Source: Anaerolineaceae bacterium (GTDB lineage: Bacteria > Chloroflexota > Anaerolineae > Aggregatilineales > Phototrophicaceae). From it: 64,000 nucleotides of DNA. The stretch lies in the NCBI GenBank assembly GCA_016124855.1, contig WGMX01000040.1, positions 1 to 64,000 on the forward strand, in the 5' to 3' direction. Below are positions 1-7,430 of the stretch, one piece after another; position 1 is the first letter of the stretch; each line of letters starts with the position of its first letter. Under the pieces are notes generated by a model. The model worked only from the letters and a program-made list of their open reading frames with translations. It was not told the origin of the DNA and searched no databases. The translations under genes and the position numbers were made by a program.

Positions 1-1
1 A

Positions 2-118
2 CTCGCGCTGGGATTGACTGCCGCTTTGAAACGCAAACCGGATGGTTCTTATGTTCGTCGTTGGAGCTTATTTCGGGAGGGGCGACAAGCTTTTTTAGCG
101 CTCGCTCCTCCCGCTTGA
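2..118 (+). CDS. C-terminal fragment of an unidentified protein, cut by the window edge
   Basis: Frame 2 is open from the first base to a TGA at 116-118 and encodes 38 residues rich in Leu, Ala, Arg and Lys, ending with Ala-Pro-Pro-Ala. The composition is protein-like, and the next gene converges on it from the other strand, which fits the end of a plus-strand gene. There are no diagnostic motifs and the family is not recognised. It could also be chance reading through an intergenic stretch, since only about 115 bases are visible. Confidence 0.45.
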   Translation, partial: LALGLTAALKRKPDGSYVRRWSLFREGRQAFLALAPPA

Positions 119-129
119 TTTTTACTGTC

Positions 130-162
130 GCCCCCTCAGCCCATAGCAACAGGGGAAGGGGC
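130..162. terminator. Imperfect GC-rich hairpin between convergent genes
   Basis: GCCCCCTC at 130-137 can pair with GAAGGGGC at 155-162 with one mismatch and a 17-base loop. It lies between two convergent genes, so it may end one or both transcripts. No T-run is present. It may equally be a decayed copy of the CCCTC-type palindromes found elsewhere in the window. Confidence 0.25.
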
Positions 163-198
163 AATACGGTAGACGCAGGCAATTTTCAAGAGAACGTT

Positions 199-804
199 TT
201 AGTCGACGGCATCGATGAGCTTGGAACGTCCGCCGCCGCCAGCGTTATAGACGAGTGCGCCGCTGGCTGCGAACGCTTTATACACCTCAATCGCTTCGTC
301 TGTAAGAACGTTGTTGATGACTTCGATGCCGCGTTTTTCCAGTTCTTTGTCCCATTCGGGATGGATAGGGCCTTCATCAAAGCCGGTGATTTTTTCCAGT
401 TCGGGGCCGCTGCCCGCAATGGCTAAGGATTTGATGCCTGACCAGATGGTCGCGCCGTAGCACATGACGCAGGGTCGCCAATTGACGACGAGTTGATAGA
501 CTGGCATCCCCGGCATTCCAAGGTCGTAGGTTTCGAGGATTTGTTGGGCGACGGAAAGTGTCGTCACCTCGGCGTGTGCGGATGAGCAGTTGGAGGGAAT
601 GACACGATTGACACCGATGACAACGAGTTTGCCGGTGTCGCGTTCGAATACACCTGCGGCGAAAGGGCCGCCCGTGCCATTTTCAAAGTTCAGGCGCGAG
701 AAGCGGATCACATGGCGCATCCGGTCTTCTAATGAGGATATGTGGCTTGGGAGACGTTTGTTTTCTTCAATGGCCCAGTCTGGCAGCGAAATGGTAAATT
801 CCAT
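199..804 (-). CDS. Nucleoside deaminase (cytidine/guanine deaminase superfamily)
   Basis: Zinc-dependent cytosolic deaminase of nucleosides or free bases. From the start chosen here (201 residues) the two zinc motifs are visible: His-Ala-Glu at 77-79 (zinc ligand and catalytic glutamate) and Pro-Cys-x-x-Cys at 111-115 (the other two ligands). The spacing and the following Tyr-Gly-Ala segment resemble the guanine deaminase/TadA-like branch more than classical cytidine deaminase. The open frame begins at 873, but the ATG at 804 follows a GGGGATC stretch, and the extra 23 residues read through a palindromic repeat and look unlike protein, so 804 is preferred. Substrate (guanine, cytosine, a tRNA base or a modified nucleoside) cannot be decided. 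Confidence 0.85.
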   Translation of the reverse strand: MEFTISLPDWAIEENKRLPSHISSLEDRMRHVIRFSRLNFENGTGGPFAAGVFERDTGKLVVIGVNRVIPSNCSSAHAEVTTLSVAQQILETYDLGMPGMPVYQLVVNWRPCVMCYGATIWSGIKSLAIAGSGPELEKITGFDEGPIHPEWDKELEKRGIEVINNVLTDEAIEVYKAFAASGALVYNAGGGGRSKLIDAVD

Positions 805-845
805 TGTTGTGATCCCCATTTGTAAGTTCTTGAAAGGAATTAGAA

Positions 846-868
846 CCCTCCCCATAAACGAGGGAGGG
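846..868. repeat. CCCTCCC/GGGAGGG palindromic element
   Basis: A perfect 7-bp stem (CCCTCCC at 846-852, GGGAGGG at 862-868) with a 9-base loop sits just upstream of the deaminase start on the minus strand. It resembles the CCCTC...GAGGG elements at 4454-4487, 5362-5387 and 57228-57268 and is probably a member of the same loose family of dispersed palindromes. Confidence 0.45.
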
Positions 869-964
869 AGCAAAGATCAGTTTTCTGATAACTTCGAGAT
901 TTTACGATAGTGTATATGGTGTGAGAGTTTGATAGGTTATTGACTGCTTGTCAAGCGCAGTAAT

Positions 965-1636
965 CTACAGACTTGCGCCGGTGATGTCGTTAAAGTAACG
1001 TTCAAAAGGTTTCATGGCTTTGCAAACGGCTATGAAATAGGTGGCAAAATCGTCTTTTAGCACATCCGCGTCATCCAATTTGTGAGAAGCCAAGAACTGC
1101 TTGCGCTTGAGGAGATCAATCGCGGGGTGATCGGCGGCGTAACCTTTGGGCGCGGTCTTAAGCGTTTCGCCTTCCAGCGTGCCAAAGTATTTTTTGAAAT
1201 CGGCATGATTGACGATTGCATTCAGCTTTTTACCGTTATCGGAGTCAATTGCTGCGCGGATAGCCTTGGTGTGTTCGGGCAGTGGGGCGTAGACTCCGCC
1301 AGCGATGAACGAGTTACCCGGTTCAATATTCAGATAGTAACTGCGTTCGCTGGTTTTGCGTCCGCCATTACCGATGAGCGCACCCATATTGAGTTTATAG
1401 GGCGTTTTATCTTTGCTGAAGCGCACATCACGGTTGATGCGGAATAAGCAATCTTTGGCGGTGGTTTTGCCGAGGTTTTCGACAGGCGCAAAGTGGGCAA
1501 TGATGTCTGTGATGAGTTCTTCCATGTTGGCGCGGGCTTGGTCGTAGCGCTTACGGTTTTCGTCGAACCACGTTTTGTTATTGTTGAAGCGCAGTTCTTC
1601 CAAAAAATCGAGTGTAAATTGCAGGTTTTGCGGCAT
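965..1636 (-). CDS. DUF2461 (TIGR02453) family protein
   Basis: The 223-residue protein is a full-length match by eye to the DUF2461/TIGR02453 family. Recognisable signatures are Asn-Asn-Asn-Lys-x-Trp-Phe near residue 18, the Phe-Arg-Ile-Asn-Arg-Asp-x-Arg-Phe-Ser-x-Asp-Lys-x-Pro-Tyr-Lys block around residues 63-81, and a Pro-Lys-Gly-Tyr-x-x-Asp-His-Pro block near residue 165. The biochemical function of the family is unknown to me. It starts 15 bases after the stop of the RodZ-like gene on the same strand and is probably cotranscribed with it. There is no signal peptide or membrane segment, so it is presumably cytosolic. Confidence 0.85.
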   Translation of the reverse strand: MPQNLQFTLDFLEELRFNNNKTWFDENRKRYDQARANMEELITDIIAHFAPVENLGKTTAKDCLFRINRDVRFSKDKTPYKLNMGALIGNGGRKTSERSYYLNIEPGNSFIAGGVYAPLPEHTKAIRAAIDSDNGKKLNAIVNHADFKKYFGTLEGETLKTAPKGYAADHPAIDLLKRKQFLASHKLDDADVLKDDFATYFIAVCKAMKPFERYFNDITGASL

Positions 1637-1651
1637 AGCTCATCCTCTCGA

Positions 1652-2854
1652 TTATCCCGCAGGTTTAGTGGCAGGTAAGCCTTCTTGAGTGACACGCGGC
1701 GGCAAAATGGCAGTCGGTGACGGCGTTTGGGTAATGGTTGGGGTCAAGGTTAGCGTCGGCGTTTTGCTCGGCGTAAAGGTTATCGACGGCGTATAGGTGA
1801 CGGTTGGCGTCGGCGGTTCGGTTGGCGATGGTGTAAAGGTCAGCGTTGGCGTGAGCGTGTTGGTGGGTGTCGGGCTAGGGCCGGGCGTGATGGTCGGGGT
1901 AAGGGCGGCGACGGTGGCACCGACATCAATCGCTGAAGTTGGCGGAACGGTTGCCGTAAATTCAGATGTTGGCTCGAAACCGGGTCCTGAACTGACCTGT
2001 ACGTTGGTGAGGGTGAAGGTTATATCCACCTGTTGACCACGACCACCAAAAATGGGCTGCTCTTTGCCGTTATAGATGACTTTAAGCGCTTCGGCATTTG
2101 CGGCAGTTACGACGACATTGGTCTGCGCGGCAAAATCCGGCAGCTGCTCGCCGGGGCGGGCCAGACCCACAAATTTTTGTTCGCCGTCGGCTGTGACGCG
2201 CATCCATGTACGCTGGGTTAGGGCAATGGTGACTAATATCCCTTTGCCAGTATAGTTGGGCTGCAATACGATGACCTGTGTTGGCAGCGGCGCGGTGGTC
2301 GGACTGGGAACAAGGGTGAAGGTGGGCGAAGCAGGGAGTTGGTTGAGGATGCTGCTATCAACTGTATCCTGCGCTGGACGGGCTTGGCTTAACAGTTGAG
2401 CGACGACGAACACGATTACGGCAACTGACGCGCTTGCCAACAAGAACATGACAAGCGCATTTACCAAACCTCTACGGCGGGCAGGGCGATCCAACATGGA
2501 TGGCACGGCAGGCAGCGATGGATTGGTATCCGTGATTTTGCGTGGCGCCATCGGGATTTGGGGCGAAGTCTGTGTTTGACGTGTACTGCGACGCCGGCGG
2601 GGATTGGTGGCTTCTTCTAATGCCGATTCGTAATAGGTGACGACGCGATCATCATCAAGACCGAGATAGCGGGCATAGTTGCGGATGAAGCCGCGCGTTT
2701 GCACGTTTGTGGCATCTGAGAAGGTGAACTGCCCTAACTCAAATGATTCAAGAATACGCCGCCGAATTTTGAGCGCGTGTTCGGCATCTTCCAGCGTAAT
2801 TTCTTTGGTTTCGCGGCTTTCGCGCAGGTAGCGGCCTAACGCCTGTGCATCCAT
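1652..2854 (-). CDS. RodZ-like helix-turn-helix membrane protein with Pro-Thr-rich tail
   Basis: The 400-residue protein has four parts: an N-terminal Cro/C1-type helix-turn-helix domain (residues about 1-80) with the RodZ-like pattern Leu-Gly-x-x-Leu-Arg-x-x-Arg; a basic linker; one membrane segment (about 131-155); and a beta-rich DUF4115-like extracytoplasmic domain (about 205-285). It ends in about 100 residues dominated by Thr-Pro-Thr and Ser-Pro repeats. RodZ proteins link MreB filaments to the cell-wall elongation machinery, with the HTH domain used for protein contact. The Pro-Thr tail is not part of canonical RodZ and looks like a surface linker of the kind common in Chloroflexota. 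It lies between rplI and the DUF2461 gene on the minus strand. A membrane-bound transcription regulator is the main alternative. Confidence 0.8.
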   Translation of the reverse strand: MDAQALGRYLRESRETKEITLEDAEHALKIRRRILESFELGQFTFSDATNVQTRGFIRNYARYLGLDDDRVVTYYESALEEATNPRRRRSTRQTQTSPQIPMAPRKITDTNPSLPAVPSMLDRPARRRGLVNALVMFLLASASVAVIVFVVAQLLSQARPAQDTVDSSILNQLPASPTFTLVPSPTTAPLPTQVIVLQPNYTGKGILVTIALTQRTWMRVTADGEQKFVGLARPGEQLPDFAAQTNVVVTAANAEALKVIYNGKEQPIFGGRGQQVDITFTLTNVQVSSGPGFEPTSEFTATVPPTSAIDVGATVAALTPTITPGPSPTPTNTLTPTLTFTPSPTEPPTPTVTYTPSITFTPSKTPTLTLTPTITQTPSPTAILPPRVTQEGLPATKPAG

Positions 2855-2930
2855 CCGGTGCGTCGCCTCCTTAAAAGCTGCTCAGGGGGACAGGTTGCAG
2901 TGTATGTTCAGGCAGATTGGGAGGAGTGGT

Positions 2931-2970
2931 TAAAAATAAACAGCCCCGAAAACGGTCAGACCGCCGGGGC
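2931..2970 (-). terminator. Intrinsic terminator downstream of rplI
   Basis: GCCCCG (2943-2948) pairs with CGGGGC (2965-2970), and an inner CGGT/ACCG stem lies at 2953-2956 and 2960-2963. In the minus-strand direction the hairpin is followed by TGTTTATTTTTA at 2942-2931. This is a convincing rho-independent terminator between rplI and the RodZ-like gene, so the latter probably also has its own promoter. Confidence 0.75.
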
Positions 2971-2997
2971 AAGTATATAACCACCCATCGGTTGAAC

Positions 2998-3570
2998 TTA
3001 TTCGGCGGCGGGTTCCGCAGCAGGTTCGACATCTGCCGGAGCAGCTTCCGCTGGCTCGATTTCAGCACCTTCGAGCGTGACCACTGGCGGCGCTTCGGTC
3101 TTGCCAGCCAGATAATCTGCCAGTTCATCTTCGCGCACGACAACCACTTTGAGTGTGGGGGACATTTCTGAACCCAAACGAACGGGTACATAGAACGTGC
3201 CGATTTCGCGCAGAGCTTGTTGGCTGATGCGGCGGCGGTTGATGTCGATGCCGGTTTTCTTGTTCAGCTCGTCAGCAAGATCAGTGGTGGTGACGGAACC
3301 GAACAGCTTGCCAGTGTTGGCGGCGCGGCGACCAAAGACCAGTTCCACACCGTCGATCTGGCGGGCAAGTTCGTTTAAGCGATTTTCCAACTCGGCTTTA
3401 CGGGCAGCGGCGGTGGCACGAAGCCCTTCAGCCTTCTTGAGTTCACCGGGTGTTGCTTTGACAGCAAGCTTCTTGGGAATGAGGTAATTGCGTCCGTAGC
3501 CATCGGCAACGTCTACGACTTCGCCAGCCACACCTTGCTTATAAACATCAGAGAGCAGTAACAGTTTCAT
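2998..3570 (-). CDS. rplI: Large ribosomal subunit protein bL9
   Basis: bL9 binds 23S rRNA at the base of the L1 stalk. The N-terminal domain is unmistakable: Met-Lys-x-x-Leu-Leu-x-Asp-Val, then Gly-x-x-Gly-Glu-x-Val-x-Val-x-x-Gly-Tyr-x-Arg-Asn-Tyr-Leu (residues about 15-31). A connecting helix (about 40-75) and a C-terminal domain with Gly-Lys-Leu-Phe-Gly-Ser-Val-Thr (87-94) and Ile-Asp-x-x-Arg-Arg-Ile (109-115) follow. At 190 residues it is about 40 longer than the usual ~150; the excess is an acidic Ala/Glu/Pro-rich tail after residue 150. AAGGA lies upstream of the ATG. rpsF, ssb and rpsR, the usual neighbours, are not in the visible flank upstream. Confidence 0.97.
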   Translation of the reverse strand: MKLLLLSDVYKQGVAGEVVDVADGYGRNYLIPKKLAVKATPGELKKAEGLRATAAARKAELENRLNELARQIDGVELVFGRRAANTGKLFGSVTTTDLADELNKKTGIDINRRRISQQALREIGTFYVPVRLGSEMSPTLKVVVVREDELADYLAGKTEAPPVVTLEGAEIEPAEAAPADVEPAAEPAAE

Positions 3571-3858
3571 CAGGAACGTCCTTCGTCAAATTCGAACCAC
3601 CTCGAGCAAGGCGCGTTTTGACCAGCTAATCTATACGGTTAGAAAGGGCAATTATAAATGGAGGGAGCAACCCTGCCAAGTGTGAATCATCGGTGCGAAA
3701 ATACAATTAAACCGCAAAGGCGCAAAGTGTGCAGAGCGCGCCGAGTAATATTTGGTGCGGAATCGGGCTTCACAACCCCTAACCGAATTTCTAGTTGTGA
3801 CATCGAAAGAATACTTCTAGACTTTTGTCATCGAAAACAATGATCGGGGGATTTGGAC
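3571..3858. other. Intergenic region with an ACCGCAAAGGCGCAAAG repeat-like tract
   Basis: This divergent spacer between rplI and the GAF gene contains ACCGCAAAGGCGCAAAGTG at 3711-3729, a tandem of (C)GCAAAG units that looks like a dispersed intergenic repeat, not coding sequence. GGGGG at 3846-3850 is the ribosome-binding site of the next gene. No confident promoter elements were seen. Confidence 0.4.
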
Positions 3859-4422
3859 ATGACCGTTTCTCAAGTGCCACAGGATTGGTCACCGGGTGGG
3901 GAGCCAGTTACGGATCCATTTTATGCACAGGTTGACCATGTGCTGCAAGTTACGGCGGGCGTGGCACGTGAACTCATCGGCGCTCATCAGTCGGCGGCGG
4001 CGCTTATCCTCAGCGGAGATTGGTCAGGGGCGCGCAAATATTTTTCGTTATCCGATAAATATGCTCAATGGCGGGAATATCGAGCGGCAGCCAGTGGATA
4101 TGGGACACACGGGCTGATTGTGCAGAAAAATGAGTCCTTGCGATTGACACAAGCTGAACTGGAAGCGCATCCGTCATGGAAGAACTTTGCAAATGAGGCA
4201 AGCAGCCATCCGCCCATGCGCGGTTGGTTGGCCGTGCCGTTGATTGGTCACGATCAGCGGAATTATGGGTTGCTTCAGCTTTCGGACAAATATGACGACG
4301 ACGAGTTTAGTGCTGATGATGAGACTCGGTTGACTTTGTTGGCGGATTTGACGGCTGCGGCTCTGGATGCGCTTTGCCGTTTGTATCCCGATCATGGGCT
4401 TGGACACGCCGCCGAAGCCTGA
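3859..4422 (+). CDS. Single GAF-domain protein
   Basis: A 187-residue soluble protein that is essentially one GAF domain. Residues about 20-175 show the pattern of a long N-terminal helix, a beta-strand with Ala-Ala-Leu-Ile-Leu-Ser-Gly-Asp, a core with Met-Arg-Gly-Trp-Leu-Ala-Val-Pro-Leu, and a C-terminal Asp-Asp-Glu-Thr-Arg-Leu-x-x-Leu-x-x-Leu helix. GAF domains bind small molecules or chromophores and usually sit in signalling proteins; no output domain is attached here. The open frame begins at a TTG (3853), but the ATG at 3859 has GGGGG eight bases upstream. It is monocistronic. The ligand cannot be inferred, and no cysteine typical of bilin attachment is visible. Confidence 0.8.
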   Translation: MTVSQVPQDWSPGGEPVTDPFYAQVDHVLQVTAGVARELIGAHQSAAALILSGDWSGARKYFSLSDKYAQWREYRAAASGYGTHGLIVQKNESLRLTQAELEAHPSWKNFANEASSHPPMRGWLAVPLIGHDQRNYGLLQLSDKYDDDEFSADDETRLTLLADLTAAALDALCRLYPDHGLGHAAEA

Positions 4423-4453
4423 GATGGTTTGAGCGTTGTGTATCTGTCTTCAA

Positions 4454-4487
4454 CCCTCACCCGAATAGCTCTGCCTCAGGGCGAGGG
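4454..4487. repeat. CCCTCACCC...GGGCGAGGG palindromic element
   Basis: CCCTCACCC at 4454-4462 can pair with GGGCGAGGG at 4479-4487, with one mismatch, directly downstream of the GAF gene. It resembles the better-preserved palindrome inside the next gene (5362-5387). It may be a repeat copy that also serves as a transcript end. Confidence 0.45.
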
Positions 4488-4654
4488 ACTTGAGGCAAAT
4501 TTATCTTGAACGACTCAAGATTAGGGACTGTGATGGAGTAGAGTTTAGGGAATGATGAGAGGTGCGACCAGCAATTGATGCGACGCTGTTGGATGAAGCA
4601 TAATGTAAACTTATTCCCATATATCACACCTGTTGATCGGCATCACATTCACCT

Positions 4655-6643
4655 ATGAATACTCCAACTGGTTCTCGTTTCGGATACCATCACCTGCTTG
4701 CGCTGGTATTGGTTTTGTTCAGTTTTTTTATGACGGCACTCGTCAGTGACCGTGTATTCGAACATGTGCCGCATCTTGAAGATGAAGTGGCTTATCTGTT
4801 TGAGGCCAAGCTGCTAGCAAGCGGACATAGTGTAATTCCATCACCTACGCCTGCCCGTCCATTCTGGCAGCCGTTCGTGGTTGATTTAGGCGGCAAGCGC
4901 TTTGGTAAATATCCGTTAGGATGGCCCGGAACGCTGGCAATTGGTGTGGCGGCAGGGCAGCCGTGGTTGGTCAATGCGCTGTTGGGCGCGTTGACGGTGG
5001 CATTGGTTTACCGCTTGGGCAGTGAAGTATTTAATGTAGATACGGGTATGATCGCGGCGGCTTTGACTGCGTTTTCGCCGATGGCTTTGCTGCTGAACGG
5101 GACGCTGATGGGACATACGGCGGCATTGTTTAGCTCGATGCTGTTTATCTATGCCTACTGGCGGATTGAACGTGGAAAGTATCGTTTGCGGTGGGGAATT
5201 GTGGCGGGTTTGGCGTTGGGTATGACACTGATTAACCGTCCGTTGGCAGGGGTAGCCGTGGCTGCACCGTTCATTGCATGGAGCGGTGTGCGACTGCTGC
5301 AAGCCTTTTTGGTAGATTGGAAACAACGCAATTCGGTCGAAGTTACAACCTCACCCCCTAGCCCCCTCTCCGTGTACAGAGAGGGGGAACAAACCCCTGA
5401 AACTCCAGTGAGTCAACCTCAATCACGTACATTGATGCAAACTTACAGCAGTTTGATTTATACGTTAACTCCGTTGGTTTTGTTGGGGATATTCACCCTG
5501 ATTCTGGTGAGTGTGATTCCGGCGTATCAATATGCGGCAACGGGTGATTCGCGAACGAATTTGTACTTATTGGTTTGGTCGTATGATCGAATCGGGTTTG
5601 GAGAGGGCTACGGCGCACACGGGCATACGATTGAGAAGGGCATCCGGCAAACACGTTGGGATTTGTCGATGACCGCATCGGATTTATTTGGCTGGCAGAC
5701 GGGCAGCATGTTTGGGGCAGATAACCAGATTGATCCTAAACTCAAAGATCACTTGTTGAATCAAGGGGATTACTGGCCTCCATCCCCTTCGTTTGGGGTG
5801 ACATTGCCTACCGGGAACAGTATTGAAATCCCGTTTATCGGCCTGAGTTGGGTGCTGCTGCCATTTGGATTATTACTGGGTTTCAAGCATAAATGGTGGT
5901 GGTGGGCGGTTTGGTTGGCTTTTGGTGGGTTGTTACTGATCGAGACAACCGGTTTACCCAGTGCGACAATTAGTGATCCTACTTTTTCGTTGGCGTGGAT
6001 GGGCGGGTATGTCGTTTGGATGGCGATACCCTTTTTGTTCCTCGTATTTTTGAAACCTGATCGCCAAATCACTTGGACATGGCTGCTGCTGGCGGTTATT
6101 CTGAGTTTGATTGGTTTGCATTTCACCTATTGGATTGGTTCACAGCGCTACAGCACCCGTTATTATTTTGAGGCATTAGGGGCGTTTGCTTTGATCAGCG
6201 CTGTTCCGTTGGCGTGGCTCATGAAGCATACAGGACGTTTGCCGGTTTATATTGTGTTGGTGGCGATGTCGATTTACAGCCTGTATGCCTACAGCCAACC
6301 GCGCATCGACGTGCTTTATCGATTCAATTGGATTAGTCCACAATTGGTTGAGGCGGTTGAGCAACGACGAGAACCCGATCGCAAAGTGTTAGTGTTGGTC
6401 AGCGGACAAGATGTGCGCTGGCGTGCCTATGGCAGCTTGACAGTCAAAACTAGCCCATTGCTTGACAGCGATATTGTAGTGGCATGGGATACCGGCGCTA
6501 ATGGTGTGCGCGATTCCATTTTGAAGATGTTCCCTGACCGTCAGGTAATTGAGATGACGGCGGCAGCCAATAAGAGCTGTTTCGTAGACAAGCCAAGTGA
6601 ATGCTATGGCGAAGGGGTTGATGCAGTCGTGACGCAGGGATGA
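4655..6643 (+). CDS. GT-C family membrane glycosyltransferase (ArnT/PMT-like)
   Basis: A 662-residue polytopic membrane protein with about 11-12 hydrophobic segments. After the first membrane helix the loop has His-Leu-Glu-Asp-Glu-Val-Ala-Tyr (about 40-47), the acidic pair typical of GT-C enzymes that use polyprenyl-phosphate sugars. A loop Gly-Lys-Tyr-Pro-Leu-Gly-Trp-Pro (about 83-90) and the long run of helices also match dolichyl-phosphate-mannose-type transferases. It would act at the outer face of the membrane, moving a lipid-linked sugar to a glycan, lipid or protein. Residues about 231-247 are encoded by a palindromic repeat inserted in frame in a loop. The ribosome-binding site is weak, and the gene converges with the SHOCT gene at 6686. 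Acceptor and sugar are unknown. Confidence 0.8.
   Translation: MNTPTGSRFGYHHLLALVLVLFSFFMTALVSDRVFEHVPHLEDEVAYLFEAKLLASGHSVIPSPTPARPFWQPFVVDLGGKRFGKYPLGWPGTLAIGVAAGQPWLVNALLGALTVALVYRLGSEVFNVDTGMIAAALTAFSPMALLLNGTLMGHTAALFSSMLFIYAYWRIERGKYRLRWGIVAGLALGMTLINRPLAGVAVAAPFIAWSGVRLLQAFLVDWKQRNSVEVTTSPPSPLSVYREGEQTPETPVSQPQSRTLMQTYSSLIYTLTPLVLLGIFTLILVSVIPAYQYAATGDSRTNLYLLVWSYDRIGFGEGYGAHGHTIEKGIRQTRWDLSMTASDLFGWQTGSMFGADNQIDPKLKDHLLNQGDYWPPSPSFGVTLPTGNSIEIPFIGLSWVLLPFGLLLGFKHKWWWWAVWLAFGGLLLIETTGLPSATISDPTFSLAWMGGYVVWMAIPFLFLVFLKPDRQITWTWLLLAVILSLIGLHFTYWIGSQRYSTRYYFEALGAFALISAVPLAWLMKHTGRLPVYIVLVAMSIYSLYAYSQPRIDVLYRFNWISPQLVEAVEQRREPDRKVLVLVSGQDVRWRAYGSLTVKTSPLLDSDIVVAWDTGANGVRDSILKMFPDRQVIEMTAAANKSCFVDKPSECYGEGVDAVVTQG
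5346..5390. repeat. Palindromic CCCCCTCTC/GAGAGGGGG repeat inside a coding region
   Basis: CCCCCTCTC (5362-5370) and GAGAGGGGG (5379-5387) form a perfect 9-bp stem with an 8-base loop, preceded by CCTCACCCCCTAG. The flanking sequence has the look of a widespread intergenic palindrome, yet it lies inside the GT-C gene, keeps the frame and encodes a Ser/Pro-rich loop (about residues 231-247) between two membrane segments. Confidence 0.7.
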
Positions 6644-6654
6644 ATAATTTCAGA

Positions 6655-6673
6655 GGGCGCACGCCATGCGCCC
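6655..6673. terminator. Hairpin between convergent genes
   Basis: GGGCGCA (6655-6661) and TGCGCCC (6667-6673) form a perfect 7-bp stem with a 5-base loop in the 42-base gap between two convergent genes. It can serve both strands. The GGGCGCACGCCATGCGCCCCTACA wording also looks like a dispersed repeat element. Confidence 0.5.
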
Positions 6674-6685
6674 CTACAAATGATT

Positions 6686-7354
6686 TTATTTCAAGGTGTC
6701 GAGAATATTTTGTCGGGCGCGGTCATATTCAGTTTGCGAGATCAGCCCCGCGTTCTTGGCATCTTCAAGTTGTTTGAGGCGCGTTGATAAATCAGCCGAT
6801 GATGAGGCTTTCATATCGCGCGCTTGCTGGATAATTTGATTAAGGTCAATGCTGTCGCCGGACTTTGGAGAGGTGTAAGTGGTGGTATAGACGGTTGGCG
6901 CTCCACCCACTACGCCAAAACTGTCGGCTCGTGAGCGACGACGACCAATCAGTAGGCCAATAATGGCTAGGACTACCCCAACGACAATCAATGTCGGATA
7001 AATGACAAATGATCCGATCTGTGAAAGTACGTTGTCAAATAGGCCACCGACTTGCCCAACAAGCCCGTTTGCAAATTCTTCGGTCACATCCCGTTTCTGT
7101 CCCTCGCTGTTGACGCAGTACATGGTGACGCTGCTGGCATAGCCTTGACCGGGTGTATATTGAGAAGCGCCTTTACTCTCTTCCAGCTTTTCGCCGGGTT
7201 TGCAGAGCTGCGCCTCACGCGCTTTGGCATCAGTGGCAAGCTGCATGGTGCTGCCAAAGGTCGTTCCCATAAAGGATTGGCTGGCTCGCACGATTCCAAA
7301 AATGCCAAAGCCGATCATCACCACGCCGATTAACGCTAGAAGTCGTCCGAACAT
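6686..7354 (-). CDS. Two-span membrane protein with C-terminal SHOCT domain
   Basis: The 222-residue protein has an N-terminal hydrophobic segment (about 4-22), a roughly 85-residue extracytoplasmic part with two cysteines that could form a disulfide, a second membrane segment (about 117-138) followed by Arg-Arg-Arg, and a cytoplasmic tail. The tail ends in a SHOCT domain (about 188-222: Leu-x-x-Leu-x-x-Ala-x-x-Ala-Gly-Leu-Ile-Ser-x-x-Glu-Tyr). SHOCT domains are short helical oligomerisation modules of unclear function. GGAGG lies five bases before the ATG. It is followed on the same strand, upstream, by another membrane protein gene (7431-8429). No catalytic motif is visible. Confidence 0.75.
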   Translation of the reverse strand: MFGRLLALIGVVMIGFGIFGIVRASQSFMGTTFGSTMQLATDAKAREAQLCKPGEKLEESKGASQYTPGQGYASSVTMYCVNSEGQKRDVTEEFANGLVGQVGGLFDNVLSQIGSFVIYPTLIVVGVVLAIIGLLIGRRRSRADSFGVVGGAPTVYTTTYTSPKSGDSIDLNQIIQQARDMKASSSADLSTRLKQLEDAKNAGLISQTEYDRARQNILDTLK

Positions 7355-7430
7355 ATTTAGCCTCCGTTAAAAAGTGGAACCCGTTTCCTCAGTATAGAGG
7401 CGGTCAACTTCATGACGCAAGCGGGGGATG

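Noticed and set aside
1700..1960. Low-complexity plus-strand Val/Gly-rich frame and tandem repeat
   Set aside because: It is the complement of the Thr-Pro-rich tail of the RodZ-like gene, so the repetition is explained by protein composition.
4655..6643. Pseudogene by repeat insertion
   Set aside because: The palindromic insert at 5346-5390 keeps the reading frame and lies in a loop; the rest of the GT-C protein is intact.
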